From positions 1 to 45,838 of the forward strand of contig JAKPFY010000091.1 in NCBI GenBank assembly GCA_029551185.1: 45,838 nt of DNA, written 5' to 3'. The stretch comes from Bacillota bacterium. Lineage in GTDB: Bacteria; Bacillota; SHA-98; UBA4971. Each line of letters starts with the position of its first letter. Position 1 is the stretch's first letter. Both the position numbers and the translations under genes were made by a program. Below, in pieces: positions 44,333-45,838 of this stretch. Below the pieces are notes generated by a model. It worked only from the letters and a program-made list of their open reading frames with translations. It was not told where the DNA came from and did no database searches.

Positions 44333-45325
44333 ATGGCTCTACTGGAAGTAAGAGACCTCAAGATGTATTATAAAACCCTTCGCGGTTATGTGAAGGCAGT
44401 TGACTCTGTGAGCTTTGATATTGAAAAAGGGAAAGCCTTGGGCATAGCAGGCGAGTCCGGATGCGGGAAAACAAGCATGGCTGTTACGATTCTTAGGCTC
44501 CTTCCCAGTAATGGCAAGATCCACGGAGGATCAGTTAAGCTGGACGGCGTTGACATCGTGAAGTTGGATGACGAAGAGTTCAGAAAGTCTATTCGATGGA
44601 AGAAGATATCTATGGTATTCCAAGGTGCGATGAACGCCCTTAACCCCGTGCATCGAGTGGGAGACCAAATAGTGGAAGCAATATTGGCTCATGAAGACGT
44701 GTCACATGCTGAGGCAGTCAAGCGGGCTGAAGATCTCCTTGATATGGTAGGTATCAACCCAAAGAGATTCAGAGAGTATCCCCATGAATTCAGCGGGGGT
44801 ATGAAACAAAGGGTTGTCATAGCTATGGCCCTTGCTTGCAATCCTGATCTTATCATTGCTGATGAGCCAACCACTGCGCTTGATGTTATGGTCCAATCAC
44901 AGGTTTTGAAAGCTATGGAAGATTTAAGGAAGAGGCTGGATCTTTCTATGATGCTTATCACCCATGACTTATCGGTAATTGCCCAGACATGTGATGATAT
45001 TGCTATCATGTACGCCGGAAAGATTGTGGAATACGGCAATGTCATAGATATATATGACCATCCGATGCATCCGTATGGTATGGGGCTTGTAAACTCTTTC
45101 CCAAATATCAAAGCTGAGAGAACTCGGGTACGGTCCTTGCCGGGATTCCCACCTAACTTGTTGGCGCCCCCCGAAGGCTGTAGATTCCATCCCAGATGCC
45201 CACTGGCAGACGACATCTGTATGGAAGAAGAACCGAAGCTTATTGAGATTGGTTCAAACAGCCATAAGGTTGCCTGCCACAAGGTAGATATGCTTGAGAG
45301 GGGGGTCGACATATGGGCGCAGTAA
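44333..45325 (+). CDS. Peptide/nickel-type ABC transporter ATPase, DppD/OppD-like
   Basis: This is a cytoplasmic nucleotide-binding subunit of 330 residues. Walker A GESGCGKT is at about 40-47, signature FSGGMKQRVVIAMALA, Walker B LIIADEPTTALD and the H-loop ITHDLS. The C-terminal oligopeptide-transporter tail (LPGFPPNLLAPPEGCRFHPRCPLADDIC) contains the cysteines seen in DppD-type ATPases, some of which bind an iron-sulfur cluster. It follows the permease by two bases and overlaps the next ATPase gene. Confidence 0.97.
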   Translation: MALLEVRDLKMYYKTLRGYVKAVDSVSFDIEKGKALGIAGESGCGKTSMAVTILRLLPSNGKIHGGSVKLDGVDIVKLDDEEFRKSIRWKKISMVFQGAMNALNPVHRVGDQIVEAILAHEDVSHAEAVKRAEDLLDMVGINPKRFREYPHEFSGGMKQRVVIAMALACNPDLIIADEPTTALDVMVQSQVLKAMEDLRKRLDLSMMLITHDLSVIAQTCDDIAIMYAGKIVEYGNVIDIYDHPMHPYGMGLVNSFPNIKAERTRVRSLPGFPPNLLAPPEGCRFHPRCPLADDICMEEEPKLIEIGSNSHKVACHKVDMLERGVDIWAQ

Positions 45326-45838
45326 ACGCAATTGACCAGGAGAGAAGCGTCTCATGCGGTGATGTCATTCTTGATGTGGAAAATCTTGTAAAGCACTTTC
45401 CAATACGCCGCGGATTAGGACAGCCTTTACAAAGGGGACCGGAGCCGGCCGTAAAGGCTGTTGACGGAGTCAGCTTCAATATTAAGAAAGGTGAGCTTTT
45501 CGGGGTGGTCGGCGAGTCGGGTTGTGGCAAGACCACTATGGGCAGGACAATACTTCGGTTGCTTGAGCCTACATCCGGACGAGTGACATTTGAAGACATT
45601 GATATAACTTCTCTCCACTCTGAGGAGTTAAAGCGACTCAGGAGAAGAATGCAAATCATTTTTCAAGATCCTTATGAATCAATGAATCCGCGTCTGGATG
45701 TTTCGAGAATTATCGCCGAACCTTTGAGAATACAAGGAATAGTAGGAAATGCCGAAGGCGCTCGTCCTTACATCGAGAAAGCGCTTGAAGATGTTGAGAT
45801 GACGCCTCCCGAGGAATACCTCTATAGATATCCGCATG
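45313..45838 (+). CDS. Peptide/nickel-type ABC transporter ATPase, DppF/OppF-like (truncated by window end)
   Basis: This is the second ATPase subunit, cut by the window end after about 175 residues. The visible part has ILDVENLVKHFPIRRGLGQPL, KAVDGVSFNIKKGELFGVVGESGCGKTTMGRTILRLLEPTSG (Walker A) and a Q-loop with MQIIFQDPYESMNPRLDV, the OppF/DppF pattern. The ATG at 45313 lies 13 bases inside the end of the preceding gene. Confidence 0.95.
   Translation, partial: MGAVNAIDQERSVSCGDVILDVENLVKHFPIRRGLGQPLQRGPEPAVKAVDGVSFNIKKGELFGVVGESGCGKTTMGRTILRLLEPTSGRVTFEDIDITSLHSEELKRLRRRMQIIFQDPYESMNPRLDVSRIIAEPLRIQGIVGNAEGARPYIEKALEDVEMTPPEEYLYRYPH

Overview
The window looks like chromosome of a Gram-positive, endospore-forming Bacillota (Firmicutes) bacterium, probably an anaerobic Clostridia-like or deep-branching lineage. 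The evidence is firmicute gene order (pheS-pheT-zapA-cvpA-polX-mutS2; recO-glyQ-glyS-ppdK-dnaG-rpoD; zinc-ribbon protein-rnhA-rnpB), sporulation genes (yunB, a bofC-like gene, a spoIIM-like gene), a CIRCE-controlled groESL operon, a Bacillus-type LexA (DinR) box, purine-rich Shine-Dalgarno sites and many TTG/GTG starts. GC content is moderate and even by eye. I see no insertion sequence, phage or CRISPR array.

Layout. 1-9859 (+): phenylalanyl-tRNA synthetase, ZapA, CvpA, PolX, a DUF421 membrane protein, a possible Erf/Rad52-like protein with an ExoX-type C-terminus, and MutS2. 9865-12123 (-): a class A penicillin-binding protein, divergent from tyrS. 12399-14598 (+): tyrS and yunB. 14652-19289 (-): groEL/groES, a BofC-like protein, YebC and a PrsW-type membrane protease. 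19515-31372 (+): a DUF2905 protein, RecO, a DUF4342 protein, a SpoIIM-like protein, GlyQ/GlyS, pyruvate phosphate dikinase, DnaG and SigA. 31397-33765: tRNA-Asn, a CAU tRNA, a TraR/DksA-type zinc finger protein, a coiled-coil zinc-ribbon protein, RNase H and the RNase P RNA. 33777-34859 (-): leucine dehydrogenase.

Two regions stand out. First, 34969-39654 is an apparent SOS-regulated mutagenesis operon. It has a strong promoter with a perfect Bacillus-type LexA box, a Y-family polymerase relative whose catalytic aspartates are replaced (ImuB-like) but which keeps a clamp-binding-like motif, a small DUF6504 protein, and a DnaE2/ImuC-type polymerase with an intact active site. No ImuA is adjacent. 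Second, 40018-45838 is a peptide/nickel-type ABC transporter operon. Its solute-binding protein reads as a clean circular permutation, with the usual C-terminal half placed before the usual N-terminal half, and its second permease carries a roughly 200-residue extracytoplasmic insertion.

Start codons were chosen from Shine-Dalgarno spacing where the longest reading frame looked wrong. Family names rest on recognised motifs, not on database searches.
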